64,000 nucleotides of DNA from Kingdonia uniflora (lineage: Eukaryota > Streptophyta > Magnoliopsida > Ranunculales > Circaeasteraceae), in the NCBI GenBank assembly GCA_014058105.1, contig JACGCM010001798.1:1612001-1676000 (forward strand), read 5' to 3'. The notes beneath the pieces are model-generated. The model was not told the origin of the DNA and did no database searches. It was given only the letters and a program-made list of their open reading frames with translations. A program made the translations under genes and the position numbers. Positions 54,480 to 64,000 of the stretch are shown piece by piece (the stretch's first letter is position 1; every line of letters starts with the position of its first letter).

Positions 54480-55880
54480 TTGGAATTAAATAGCCATGAG
54501 GTAAAAGCTAAGATTGGAACTAGTCTTAAGACCAAAGGGTCTGCCTCAACCTTAGTTTTTACTGATACAACATATTGATTCCCCATACTACACTAGAACT
54601 GTTCAATTATAATCCATATGTCTGCATAGATAACATTGTTAGTAATCCACAAAGCAGTTTTACTAAGAGTAAGACTAGCTAGCTTATGATATAATCTTAG
54701 AATTTAGATAAGCCTTAGGACTCTAAAGACAATCTCAACTCTAGGGTTGATACATAATCTAGTGCAGTCTCTACCCTTAAAACTCTTCTTACACTGGTAC
54801 CTCCAATGAAGTAGTTTGGATGTTCCTACACCCAGCAAGGTTATTAGTAGCCCATAAATACATTTCAGGAAGGTGAAACCTAACTTGTTTAATATGTAAG
54901 CTTAGAGTTGGACATAGTCTTAGGATAAAGATGCCATCCTCAACTCTAGGTTTATTACAAACATAGTTATAGTCTTCGTCCTTGTGAACATAGGTGAGAC
55001 TAGTTGGTTTATAATTTAATCTTAGGGTTGGAAATAGTCTTAGAATTAACAAGGTAGCTCAACTCTAGGATTGAAACTACAACTAGCATAGTCCCTGCCC
55101 TTCTTACCACGATTTTGATGAGCTCCCCCATGTATACAGACTGGATATAGACTTAGGCTACTCAAACCAGCCTCAGTCTTGTGATATATGTCTTTCATGG
55201 CACTGAAATACTCTGTACCTGTCAAAGTAGTAAACTAGTTAGTGCAAACATTGGCTTTATCCAGCCCTCCCTCACTCTCTTGAAAATGATACTCCATTTT
55301 AAGGGGGGAATTTGCTGCTCTCCACTCTATCTTACTCACTATAAAATGGTCATACTTCTTGCAAGATGGAGCATCCATATTTTCTTCGATCCATAATTTC
55401 ATTTTAGGTAGGTGATGACTAAATTGTTTAGTATATAAACTTAGAGTTGGAAATAGTCTTAGGACATAGAAGTTTGCATCAACTCTAGGTTTATTACAAA
55501 CAAAGTTATAACCCTCACCCTTATAATTGGTGAGGCTACCTTGTTTATAGTTTAATCTTAGAGTTAGAAATAATCTTAGGACTAAAAAGTCAGTCTCAAC
55601 TCTAGGATTAATCCTTAAACAAGTGTAGTCCCTGCCCCCTTATCATGAATTTATACTCCCCCATGTATACAGACTAGATATAGACTTAGGGTCATTAGAC
55701 CAGCCTCAGTCTTGTAATACATATCTGTCATGGTAGTGAAAAACTTTGTACCTGTCACAATAGAAAACTGATTAGTATAAAACTTGGCTTTACCAGCCCT
55801 CCCTCACTCTGTTGGAAAAGATACTCTATTTTAGGGTGGAATTTTGCTAATCTCCACTCTATCTCACTCATTATTATGTG
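54480..55880 (-). repeat. Nested tandem repeats between LINE F ORF1 and endonuclease
   Basis: Two 510-540-bp units (about 54890-55420 and 55430-55860) share 'TCCCCCATGTATACAGACT', 'CCAGCCTCAGTCTTGT' and 'CCCTGCCC'. Inside each, about 110-130-bp sub-units repeat 'GTTGGAAATAGTCTTAGGA' and 'CTCAACTCTAGG'. On the minus strand a piece is open (55052-54789) and shows a repeating peptide 'ILRLFPTLRLNYK' / 'ILRLCPTLSLHIK'. Confidence 0.75.
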
Positions 55881-56131
55881 CAACATCTATCTAATGCTAA
55901 ATGATCCTCCCCTCTTGTTCCTTGCCCCAATGTTATTAGTGGGAGGCTAGTAATAGTTCTTGTAAGATGGAGCTGCAATGCTTTCTTCAACCCTTTTATC
56001 CTGATCCTCCTTTCTTTTATGTTTTTTGAGCCTTTTAATGGCACTTTTTGAGAGCTGGAAGTCATCATTAGTAGAGTTAGAGCCATCCTTGTCTTGTCTC
56101 TCAGCTCTCCCTTAGGATTTTCTGTTATATT

Positions 56132-56172
56132 CCCTTGCCCTTGCCCTTGCCCTTGCCCCTGCCCCTGCCCCT
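56132..56172 (+). repeat. CCCTTG/CCCCTG hexamer microsatellite
   Basis: Four CCCTTG followed by three CCCCTG-type units in LINE F ORF1 region. Confidence 0.85.
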
Positions 56173-56420
56173 ATCAACATTGAAGTTGTGGTTCTTATTC
56201 TCTGTACTGGAGCTATTATTACCAGCTTTATCCATGTTAAGTGTTGGCTTAATCATCTCATTGTTCCCTTCATGGAGAGCATCAAATCTTCAACTCTGAT
56301 TCACCTCCATAAGCTTTGCTTTGTTGCTGTGTATGTCATCTCTTTTCTTGGTTCCACCATTGGTTTGCACCACAGTTTACCTCACCTCACCAGCCATGCA
56401 GACCTTGCTTCCCACTCCAC

Positions 56421-56654
56421 TCACTTGTAACACTTTTCCTTTCTTGTTGTCAATGTCCATACTTCTGTCCTTTGGCTTCTCCAGAGTCTAGGGGGACAGT
56501 TGCATATATTATGCCCAAAGACCCTGCAAGTACTACATGTAGGGGGAACCCAGTTGTCGTCTACTCCCACAATAATGTTGTAGCTTCCATCCGCCTCAAT
56601 CAGAACCTGTGATGGTAGTTCCTCATTCACATTGATCTCAACACAAATCAACAT
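56421..56654 (-). pseudogene. LINE F ORF1, zinc-knuckle part
   Basis: Minus strand: 'MLICVEINVNEELPSQVLIE', 'GVDDNWVPPTCSTC' and 'CSTCRVFGHNICNC'. This is the CCHC_4 knuckle that follows DUF4283 in plant L1 ORF1 proteins. A trace of the DUF4283 end lies above it (about 56820-56740, 'WTPNAIAYLYLQD'). The protein binds element RNA. The 3' remainder merges into the repeat-rich stretch. Confidence 0.75.
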
Positions 56655-57164
56655 GCATTTTCTCCTTATTCACTAAGTTTCCAACTTTCCATTGTTCATT
56701 AAAAAAGAAACATCCTGGTGCTTGCTTTTCACCTTAAGACTATATCCAATTTTCTAGTGTACTAGTGTATACTATGTCCTGTAAATAGAGGTATGCAATA
56801 GCATTTGGAGTCCATTTACGCAGCCAGAATTGAGGAAAGATCGAATTTTAGTAATTCTTCAATTGGTGCTCATTGAAAATTAGGGTGATTGCAGCAAAAT
56901 AACAAGATTCAGCATAATCTAGATTTGGATCAGTACACGTAACACGGCTAAAGAAGATGATAGTAGGTACAACCTGGTAGAAAATAGTGGTATAGATGAG
57001 AATTACGCAAATTCAAGGCCAAGAACAAAATCAGTCTCATAATTGGTGCAAAGGCGATGTTACTAAATCTTGTATTTCAAGGTTCAAAACAATGTACAAC
57101 ACAATAACATTAGGGCAAAATTAATCCCAATGAGAAAGATGGGGCAAAAAAGTAAAATTTGTAG
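56655..57164. other. Junction of LINE F 5' end and MIC60 3' flank
   Basis: Remnant of LINE F ORF1 up to about 56830, then AT-rich sequence that should include the MIC60 3' untranslated region and polyadenylation site (minus strand). No further gene seen. Confidence 0.45.
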
Positions 57165-60100
57165 CTATGAAATGCTATTTGTCACACTAAGTATGGTTGC
57201 ATAGGATTGAAGCAACGAAAGAGCTTGCTCTGTAATAGCCCTGTTCCTCACCCGCCTCACCCATTCTTCAACAAGTTCCTCAGCTTGGCTGCCACTTACA
57301 CCCGATTTCAGGGCTTCTGCAGCCTCTGCAAGCTTCCCTTCAACTAAAAAGCTATCAACTCTATTGAAAACTGATTCAATCCCGTCTCCAGATTTATCAT
57401 CTTCTTTAACCTTATAAGTTAAACAATAAAAGAGTTATATAATTCCCATTACTCTATATTATCTCGCGGCTCAAGAACATCTGCAGTCATTTGGCAAAAA
57501 CTCTTGGGCCATAAAAAGTATATGATAGATCAATAAAGCTAAAGCCATAACTAAAACACGACTAGCCTAGTATACATAAATCTTCTTACAGCTTTTCAAA
57601 TGCTTCCACACACCTTTTTGGCGGCTCAGAAATGCTGTTCGCAATTTAATGTTTATTATTAGCAAGCGAACCTATACGCCTGATCTATTGAGTGTTTAGC
57701 CAAAGGTTAAGTTAACTTATCTTTTCAGTGGAGTGTGAACGGCTTTTATATTTTGGCTCTCTAAATTTTACCTTTTGGTGATATTTTCGAGTACAGTTTC
57801 TTAAATATAACATGATTTGTTCTTCTGGGAACAATACATACCTTCAGCCCAGATGCAACATGCGCCAAAGTATGAGTCAAGATGCCCCCGCCACCAGGTG
57901 GGATGAGGCTATAATGCCGCAATGTTCCTTTTAGAGCATCAAACTGCAGTGAATATAGAAGTTAGATGGTCAGAGTGCTATGTAGAAGTAGAACACAACC
58001 CTTGTACTTAAATATTTCATAGATAAAGGCTAGAAAGTTCTACAAGACAAATACTCAGTTTTATATGTAATGTAAATGATAGATCATGGGTCGTCATGAC
58101 CACGACCTAAGCGCACGTCTTTCGTGAGCGATCTCTAAGTAGTTTCATTTATTAGTTTATTTTATTTTATTCTATTTTGTTCTAGAGAATCCTCTAAATT
58201 AGGATTACTCTAGTAGTTACCTATTTTATGGAGAGTGTAGAGAGAGGTGGAGATCTCCTATATATGGGAGATCCTAGGGTAGTGGAAGGTGGTGTTGAGT
58301 TTTTGGAGAAAGGAAAGAACACTAGAGAGAGAGAGCTTGTAGTAGTAATTAAAATTCAATAAGAGATCGTTTATTAAATCGTGTTCGTTTAATTGCTTCC
58401 GCATACTTGGTGTTTAATAACTTGGTACCAGAGTAAGACGATTTTGGCGTAGTTTTTTTTTTTTTTTTTGTAGGGTAAGAAAACACCAAAGAAGGTTAAG
58501 CAACCAACTCAATGCGAACGTTTGAAGACGTTGGAAGAATCTAATACGTTACTAGTAGAATACAACAAAGAGCTCACTGCCTCAAACAAATTGATGTCAA
58601 AGCAAATCAGGGAGATGATGATCGCGGTGATGTCAATACCAACGAGAAATTTCATGTCCGATGCGGACAATAGCGAGCGAGGAACGGAGAACGGTAATTC
58701 CGATAACCCCGAAGTGGGGCGGGGAAGAGGTGTTCCAATAGGGGGTTTTATGCGTGACGCTTGCAATGCGGGAATTAACCCATTAAACCCAACACCTTTA
58801 TCGGTCGTTGGAAGAGGAAAGAAGACGACAATGCAAGTCGTTCCGACAAAGGAAAATTCATAGTTGGCGGACAACGGTGATGAAACCCTTATCTTGAACT
58901 CGTTCCAAGGTTTAGATGTCAAAAGTATCGACAAATTCGCAGACAACGATGACGATATCCAAGAAATTGGGCAACGGAGAATGGGTAGTGAAGAAACGGG
59001 GCTAACCAGATGTTTGGGGACCGGTAGGGAAGGACGTAGGAGGTCGAAACGCGACGGTAGGAGTGCGGGGTGGGAACCAAGTTATTAGGGGAAGGAGGAA
59101 GTCGCGACCAAGTCACACAAAGCAAGCCATGCATGCCACCCAAGGCACTGGGTAGGGAGTGCAAGGGATAGGGCACGTAACATGGCATGCCTGGCACACG
59201 GCAGGGCTACCAGGGATAGGTCATGGCGGCGTGACAGAGAACAATGCATGCCAGGCATGAACATGGCATGCCATGACAAGGCACGTTTTTTGGGGGTACG
59301 TGAGAACCTCCACCGCTGGAGCATGCCTCTCATTTTTCAACCCAAACCCAGCAGCAACTCTTCTTCCCAACATAACCTCACCTCTGCCATTGTTGAGGGC
59401 ACCCCAAACAGCGACGATCGGACATGGCAGAGAGAGATAACCCTACCCATCAACCTCGCTTACCTGACACCACGACGACAGCTTCGACTCCACTAGTAAC
59501 CACAGAGACACTTTCCCACCAACGACAGTCGGTACTTCGCTCATCCCAATCGCCGATTGCAATGCCAACATCAACAACATTAACAACGGTATAAATTGAG
59601 ATGCCAACATTGCCTCCGGTCTCTCTCAATGGGCTAGCAACGTCAGCGTTTAAGTCGGTACCAATTGTGGCGGCAACCAATGGGCATGCATCGCCAAGAA
59701 GGTTTGTCTGGCAAGTTCGGCAACGAGTTTCGGGGGTCGGGTTTGGTAATGTCGACAGGAATGGTAGTGGGTTCACAGGGGACAGTTAACGGTGATTAGA
59801 GAATTAATAAACAACAATCGGGAGGGCACATATCCGTGGGGGCATCACCTTATGTGCCTCCGCGACCGCATAGACTACCAACACCAAGGATCTCGTTATT
59901 CAGGACAGGGTATTCCGCAGAGACAGTGGACTAGTAGGAACAGTTTTGCTGCTGATAACAGGCAATGAGACGACTCTAATCAGAGGGAATACAGATAGGT
60001 ACGATTTCCATAACATGAGAGATCGAGGTCGCAGTAAAATTTCAAATAACTTCAGAACACGTTCTCGCACGGACTACTATTAGTCGAATCAGGGAATTGG

Positions 60101-63100
60101 GGCTACTAGATACGGACAACAACCACAGTATGACACTTAGAGGCTACCAGGGCAATTCAGAGAGTCAGGTCGTGAACGCCATTATTTATGCGTTCAAGAA
60201 TGTGAACTCTGACGTTAAGATTAACGTGCCCGAGTTTGATGGGAAATCTGATGTAGATGGTTTTATAGATTGGCAGTGACATTGGTAGAGACAAAGCTGA
60301 CGAGATATGCACTAAATTGGTGGGAATATATTCAACAGTTACAGATATCCGGCGGTCGTGATTATATCATTGATTGGGAGGTTATGAGAGGTGAGATGAT
60401 GCCATGTTTTATTTTGAGCACTTACGAGGAGGAGAGTTTTACCAAACTTCAAACCCTAAGTCAGGTTCAAAACCAGTCCGTGGTTGATTATACTAGTGAC
60501 TTTTACATGTCATCTCGTGTTGTCTTATCAAAGTCAGAGGCACAGAGGGTTAGTCGCTTTCATTTGGGTCTTACAAACGCATTCAGGATGAGATGATTTT
60601 GTTTTCTCCCCAATCTTGGTCAGAGATAGTAAAGATGGCTCGTCGGGTTAAGGCCAAGTTGAAACCTTCAGGATATTCGTCTTTTACAACATCGGCTACA
60701 GTAGCCACGACACCTACTTTGACAACACTAGAGGTTGGGACCAAGCCAGCAGGGACTGTCAGCACAACCATTTGTTACAATTGCGAGAAGACTGGACATA
60801 TGAGGCGCAAGTGTCCTAGCCCACGAAAAACCGTGACACTCATTTCTCAGCATGATCACGTGGACGAGGCACTTGAGCAGTTACTTAGTCCAGAGTATGG
60901 GGACGCGGAGGTGACAGCAGTTGATCTTCCTTTTCCTTCTCCTTGAATTCGTGGACAAATCCTACATACAAAGAAGGGAAGAGTTGATAGGTCGTGAGTC
61001 GTCACGACCATGACCTAGGCGCACGTCTTTCGTGACCGATCTCTAAGTAGTTTCCTTTATTAGTTTATTTTATTTTATTCTATTTTGTTCTAGAGAATCC
61101 TCTAAATTAGGATTACTCTAGTAGTTACCTATTTTATGGGGTGGAGAGAGAGGTGGAGATCTCTTATATATAGGAGATCCTAGAGTAATAGAATGTGGTG
61201 TTCGTTTAATCGTTTCCGCATACTTGGTGTTTAGAATCAAGCACATTGACGCTAGTGAGAATATGTAAATTATGCAGACTCCTTGGATCAACTACAAACA
61301 CCATACTTCTGGTATATAGTGCCACATCAAGAAATATACCAAACTAGCTTTATAAGGTAAACATGAGTCAAAGCACACCACTTCATCCAGAATAAGACAT
61401 GATAACTGAGAAGAACAATATTCCGCAAGGAGACCGCAAGGAGAGACGGACAAGACTCGAGAGGTAATCTAAAGGTAGTCAATTAGCATTAGAGCTGAAC
61501 TCTTGCTTATCCCTCTCTCTTGTGTGCATCAGGTGTTTCATCTTGTCATTTCAGTTCTTCCCTCTTAATTCTGATTCGGCTATTAAGTAATCCAAGTCAG
61601 ATAATCTACTTCAAGCGTGCAAAAGGGTGTGTATTATATCCACCAATTTAATTTACTGTTTTCTTCCTTTGACTTAATTGAGTTGACTGAACTGAGTCGC
61701 AACTGAATATCTGACAATTTGAGCCTAAAAAGAGCATGTTTGCGCCAACTTGCAATTGATCCAGGAACTCCATTAGTAATTCATTCAAGATTTGAATGGC
61801 ACATTTTTTGAAAGGAAAAAATTATCTCATGCCGCATTCCACTGGGAATATCTGAGTTTAAGGTCAAACTCTCAAAAGAAGGGGAGGATGATTCGACGTG
61901 ATTGTCATACAACTCCCTCCCACTTTCTCTCTCTACTTATTTGACGTTACCTTTATTACTTAACTTGGTTAAAATTTATTTGCTTTATTTGATATTAGGA
62001 AGATAAGTGTTGTAGTTTATATTCATTTATTTTTATAAGACATGATTAAATTAGAAGTTGAGTACTAGAGGGACTCTTTTGGGTTAGGCGTAGGATAACT
62101 CTGTAAATAGGAGGCCCTAGCCTCAAATGTTAAACAACTATTGCTTTGCTTTGAGTTAAAACTATAGAATAAAATGATGTTTAATTCAATACACGAGTGG
62201 TATTTAGGGTTTATACGCCTAAAGATTTCTCTCTCTAGCCTTCATCAATCCCTATCTTTGCAACATATATTTTTAGCTGCTTACCGGATAAATAGTTGGA
62301 AATAAAATTATGGTTTTACACATTGATTAAATGTGTATGGATGGTGGCATTATACCATAATATTTAGGAGTGCATCTACTTTTTTTTAGGGGTAAGTTGG
62401 GGTTAAGGCAGACCCCCACCGAATGCATCTACTTGTAGCAAGGGTCAAAAGCAACTTGCCTTTTGACTCAACTGCAACTGTGTATCAGTGCCACTTTTCA
62501 ATGTTTCTTCCGGAAGTGAGGAGAGAGCCAGACCTAAAAGCGACTCTTTGTCAATGCCTTCAAGATAAGTGTGCAGTGCATCTATCTCTGTCTGAATAGG
62601 TAATCCTATAGATAGTGCATCTTGTAGCGCGAGTGCTCCCTGTACAATATCAAACATAAAGCTAACAGATTAAAGACAGTAATTAGCAACCACAAATAAT
62701 GTCTACTAGGAGTCTTATAGGAATAAAGAACAATAAGACAGTTATCTGAGAAAAAAGTTACCAACGCGAGCTTGTGAACAGAGTGAATCTGGCGGGCCTC
62801 TTCAGATCGCGCATAGAATGCCATGCATAAGGCCTTTATCTATAAAATTTGTAACCCAAACTACATGAGTCACGGTAAAGAGTTAATGCACAACAAACAG
62901 TAATCAAAAGAAAGAAATAAATGATAACTGCCTCACTCTTTTCTTGTACAAGTAAATGTTTCATAGATTCTAAGCAATTGTAAATAACACAGTTATAGTA
63001 AGATAAGCATAGGTGTAGGCATATGTACTTATGTAAGATAAATAAAGCATACATGAAGATCTGCTTCAGCCATTTTTTCAATCTGGGATGCCTTCTCACT

Positions 63101-64000
63101 GACAATAGCTGCTGCAAGTTCTGCCTTTGCTAAATCCTGAACCTTTTTAAGCTCAACTTCTGTTTCCTTTTCCTGCAGTCGTGATGATTTTCTTTCATTA
63201 ATAAATAAATTAAAACAAGGTTGAGAACCAAGTTGATAGGTTTGGTTTCCTTAACAGTGGGGTTCCTTAATAACTCAAGTTTCATAAAGTCCGCAAAGCT
63301 CAAAATTCGACCTTTTGCAGTCTAGTAAGTATCTGAGGAAATATGCCTTAACGTCTAATGAATAACCATTTTAACTACTTGGAACAATAAGGCTACATAT
63401 ATGCAAAAGTTTGTGAGGGTCAAAAATTTTGGCTAGACTCATGATGGGGATGGGTTTCCCAAGCGAGATTCCAAAATTTACAACGGTATTACTTTCTGTT
63501 TCTTTTAACAACAGAAAAGTGAACGTGATTGATTTTCACTAAAGCCGAGTTTTAAAGAAAGTTCCAACTATGACAATTATACGTGCAGCCCTATCTGAAT
63601 TATTCAGCGTCAAGTGAAAATATGATTAATCAGCAGCACGCAAAAAGTGTGACTATTCCAAATTATTAAATTTTAGGGACAAATTTAAGGAATTCTGCTG
63701 GAAACAAAAAAAAACAATCGCGGCTTAAAAACAAATAAATCTCGAATTTACCAACTAGGGTCAAGATGTCCTTTATGGATACCATTACCAAGATGGATGA
63801 AGCAATCGAAAAGAGCAAAAAGAGGAACAAAAAGGACAAAACCAGAGTCCAAATCAAAGGTACTGATGATATTATGAGCAATTTAAATTAGTCCAGAGCA
63901 TAAATCTGAGCTAAGTAGATATTCGGGCTAATACACACAAGAAAGAAAGAAAGAAAAAACACACCTTTCGCTCTATTTCCATCTTAAGATCCTCCTCTGC
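57165..64000 (-). CDS. MIC60: MIC60/mitofilin, 3' part (six exons; 5' part outside window)
   Basis: Exons on the minus strand: 64000-63965 (partial), 63172-63053, 62833-62762, 62639-62460, 57943-57842 and 57410-57165. All introns are phase 0, and the 251 codons join without a stop. Diagnostic parts are 'AELAAAIVSEKASQIEKMAE', 'ALCMAFYARSEEARQIHSVH', 'GLPIQTEIDALHTYLEGIDK', 'LALSSLPEETLKSGTDT', 'FDALKGTLRHYSLIPPGGGG' and 'WVRRVRNRAITEQALSLLQS', then 'YATILSVTNSIS' and stop. This is the C-terminal mitofilin domain. MIC60 sits in the inner mitochondrial membrane as core of the MICOS complex, holds crista junctions, and in plants is also tied to lipid exchange with the outer membrane. It is the one functional-looking host gene here. 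Confidence 0.93.
58077..58416 (+). repeat. 5' LTR of element H
   Basis: Begins 'TGATAGATCATGGGTCGTC' and ends 'CATACTTGGTGTTTA'. A TATA-like 'CTATATATGG' lies at about 58258. Confidence 0.75.
58522..59088 (+). pseudogene. Element H, N-terminal Gag-region ORFs
   Basis: Two frames in line, separated by one stop at 58861-58863. The first is 113 codons with a helical start ('MKTLEESNTLLVEYNKEL') and a Gly/Arg-rich part ('EVGRGRGVPIGG'). The second is 74 acidic-then-basic codons. No domain recognised. The position between primer site and Gag core suggests the Gag N-terminus. Confidence 0.5.
59119..59290 (+). repeat. Cluster of GCATGC palindromes in element H
   Basis: 'GCATGCC' occurs four times and 'CATGGC' repeatedly within 170 bp (for example 'ACATGGCATGCCTGGCA' and 'ACATGGCATGCCATGACA'). 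The stretch is more GC-rich than its surroundings. Confidence 0.75.
60097..60946 (+). pseudogene. Element H Gag core and zinc knuckle
   Basis: Three overlapping frames joined by two shifts (near 60270 and 60593). Blocks are 'INVPEFDGKSDVDGFIDW', 'TRYALNWWEYIQQLQISGG', 'YEEESFTKLQTLSQVQNQSV', 'VDYTSDFYMSSRVVLSKSE' and 'RVSRFHLGL'. These are standard Ty3/gypsy Gag motifs. They are followed by a Thr-rich linker and the knuckle 'CYNCEKTGHMRRKC'. The frame closes at 60946 just before the polypurine tract, so no pol ever followed in this copy. Confidence 0.8.
60985..61233 (+). repeat. 3' LTR of element H
   Basis: Begins 'TGATAGGTCGTGAGTCGTC' and ends 'CATACTTGGTGTTTA'. Lacks about 90 bp (the stretch around 58310-58375) that is present in the 5' LTR. 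Confidence 0.75.
61234..62459. other. Remaining MIC60 intron sequence
   Basis: AT-rich. The piece 62030-62280 has a TATA-like 'TCTGTAAATAGGAGGCC' and downstream sequence reminiscent of an LTR promoter region, perhaps a solo LTR or fragment. Limits and family were not identified. Confidence 0.3.

Larger units (their letters stand above)
46344..56830 (-). mobile_element. LINE F: old L1-type non-LTR retrotransposon, broken by D, E and G
   Basis: On the minus strand the domains appear in L1 order: ORF1 zinc knuckle (56560-56500), endonuclease (54300-53640), RT (52190-50835), zf-RVT (50516-50037) and RNase H (49700-46470, split by element E). D truncates the 3' end at 46343. The 5' limit is approximate, because no start or target duplication was found. 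Confidence 0.8.
58077..61233 (+). mobile_element. Element H: LTR retrotransposon with Gag only, inside MIC60 intron
   Basis: 3.2 kb between related LTRs (58077-58416, 60985-61233), with a tRNA-Met-like primer site ('TGGTACCAGAG', 58423) and polypurine tract ('AAAGAAGGGAAGAG'). Coding is limited to Ty3-type Gag; no protease, RT or integrase was found. It lies on the strand opposite to MIC60. Target duplication not resolved. Confidence 0.75.
57944..62459 (-). other. 4.5-kb MIC60 intron with GC-AG borders
   Basis: Exon 62639-62460 ends '..AGTCAAAAG' followed by 'GCAAGTTGC'. The only frame-preserving join to 'TTTGATGCTC' at 57943 (after 'CACTGCAG') uses this GC donor. The resulting peptide, 'LSQK' plus 'FDALKGTLRH', agrees with the family. 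All other introns of the gene are GT-AG and under 800 bp. Element H occupies 58077-61233. Confidence 0.85.

Noticed and set aside
58077..58081. Target-site duplication of element H
   Set aside because: Flanks GTAAA and GAATC do not match, and the exact LTR ends are uncertain, so none is claimed.
61900..62300. Possible solo LTR in the MIC60 intron
   Set aside because: TATA-like sequence and general look only. No terminal motifs, duplication or second copy in the window, so kept as a remark and not as an element.
62451..62460. GT donor at 62455-62454 ('GGCAA|GTTGC') for the long MIC60 intron
   Set aside because: It would add four bases (GCAA) and put the next exon out of frame. The GC donor 'AAAAG|GCAAGT' gives an exact phase-0 join.

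Overview
This is nuclear DNA of a flowering plant, probably a eudicot. The evidence is GT-AG (and one GC-AG) introns, a mitochondrial MIC60/mitofilin gene, a plant-mobile-domain gene remnant, and plant-type LTR and L1 retrotransposons over more than 80% of the window. No bacterial, CRISPR, rRNA or tRNA feature was seen. Nearly all coding DNA is broken retroelement sequence. The only clearly functional host gene is MIC60 at the right edge.

Positions 1-37667 are a nest of three related Ty3/gypsy elements of the Tat (Retand-like) type. Element B (+) is the host: pol remnant 8131-9579, a long antisense gene, and 3' LTR 37120-37667. Into B went A (+, 1-8130, 3' end only), a palindromic LTR derivative I (10943-14328), and C (-, 15929-31656, complete with both 571-bp LTRs). 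All three Tat elements share one plan: gag-pol, a tandem-repeat block, then a second gene on the opposite strand running toward pol (aORF), then the polypurine tract and 3' LTR. The aORF encodes a domain resembling 'putative gypsy-type transposon' (Transposase_28-like) proteins, followed by long coiled coils. Several splice sites are conserved between the B and C copies.

Positions 37668-39437 hold the DNA into which B inserted, with a two-exon plant-mobile-domain pseudogene (37700-38463, -). At 39438-46338 lies D (+), a CRM/Reina-like chromovirus with a 925-bp internal duplication and a 123-bp in-frame triplication. Positions 46344 to about 56830 are an old L1-type LINE F (-) with zinc knuckle, endonuclease, RT, zf-RVT and RNase H. 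F is broken by E (46951-49682), a small Ty1/copia derivative with an intact Gag-protease ORF, and by G (52217-53185), a truncated LINE with a 15-bp target duplication. D lies in F's 3' end.

Positions 57165-64000 carry the 3' half of MIC60 (-): six exons, all joining in phase. One 4.5-kb intron uses a GC donor and contains H (58077-61233), an LTR element with only Gag-type coding sequence.

Of most interest are the spliced antisense gene of the Tat elements (three independent copies here), the tandem arrays where pol and aORF converge, the inward-facing LTR palindrome, and the TTCGAA palindromes shared by the LTRs of unrelated Ty3 and Ty1 elements.
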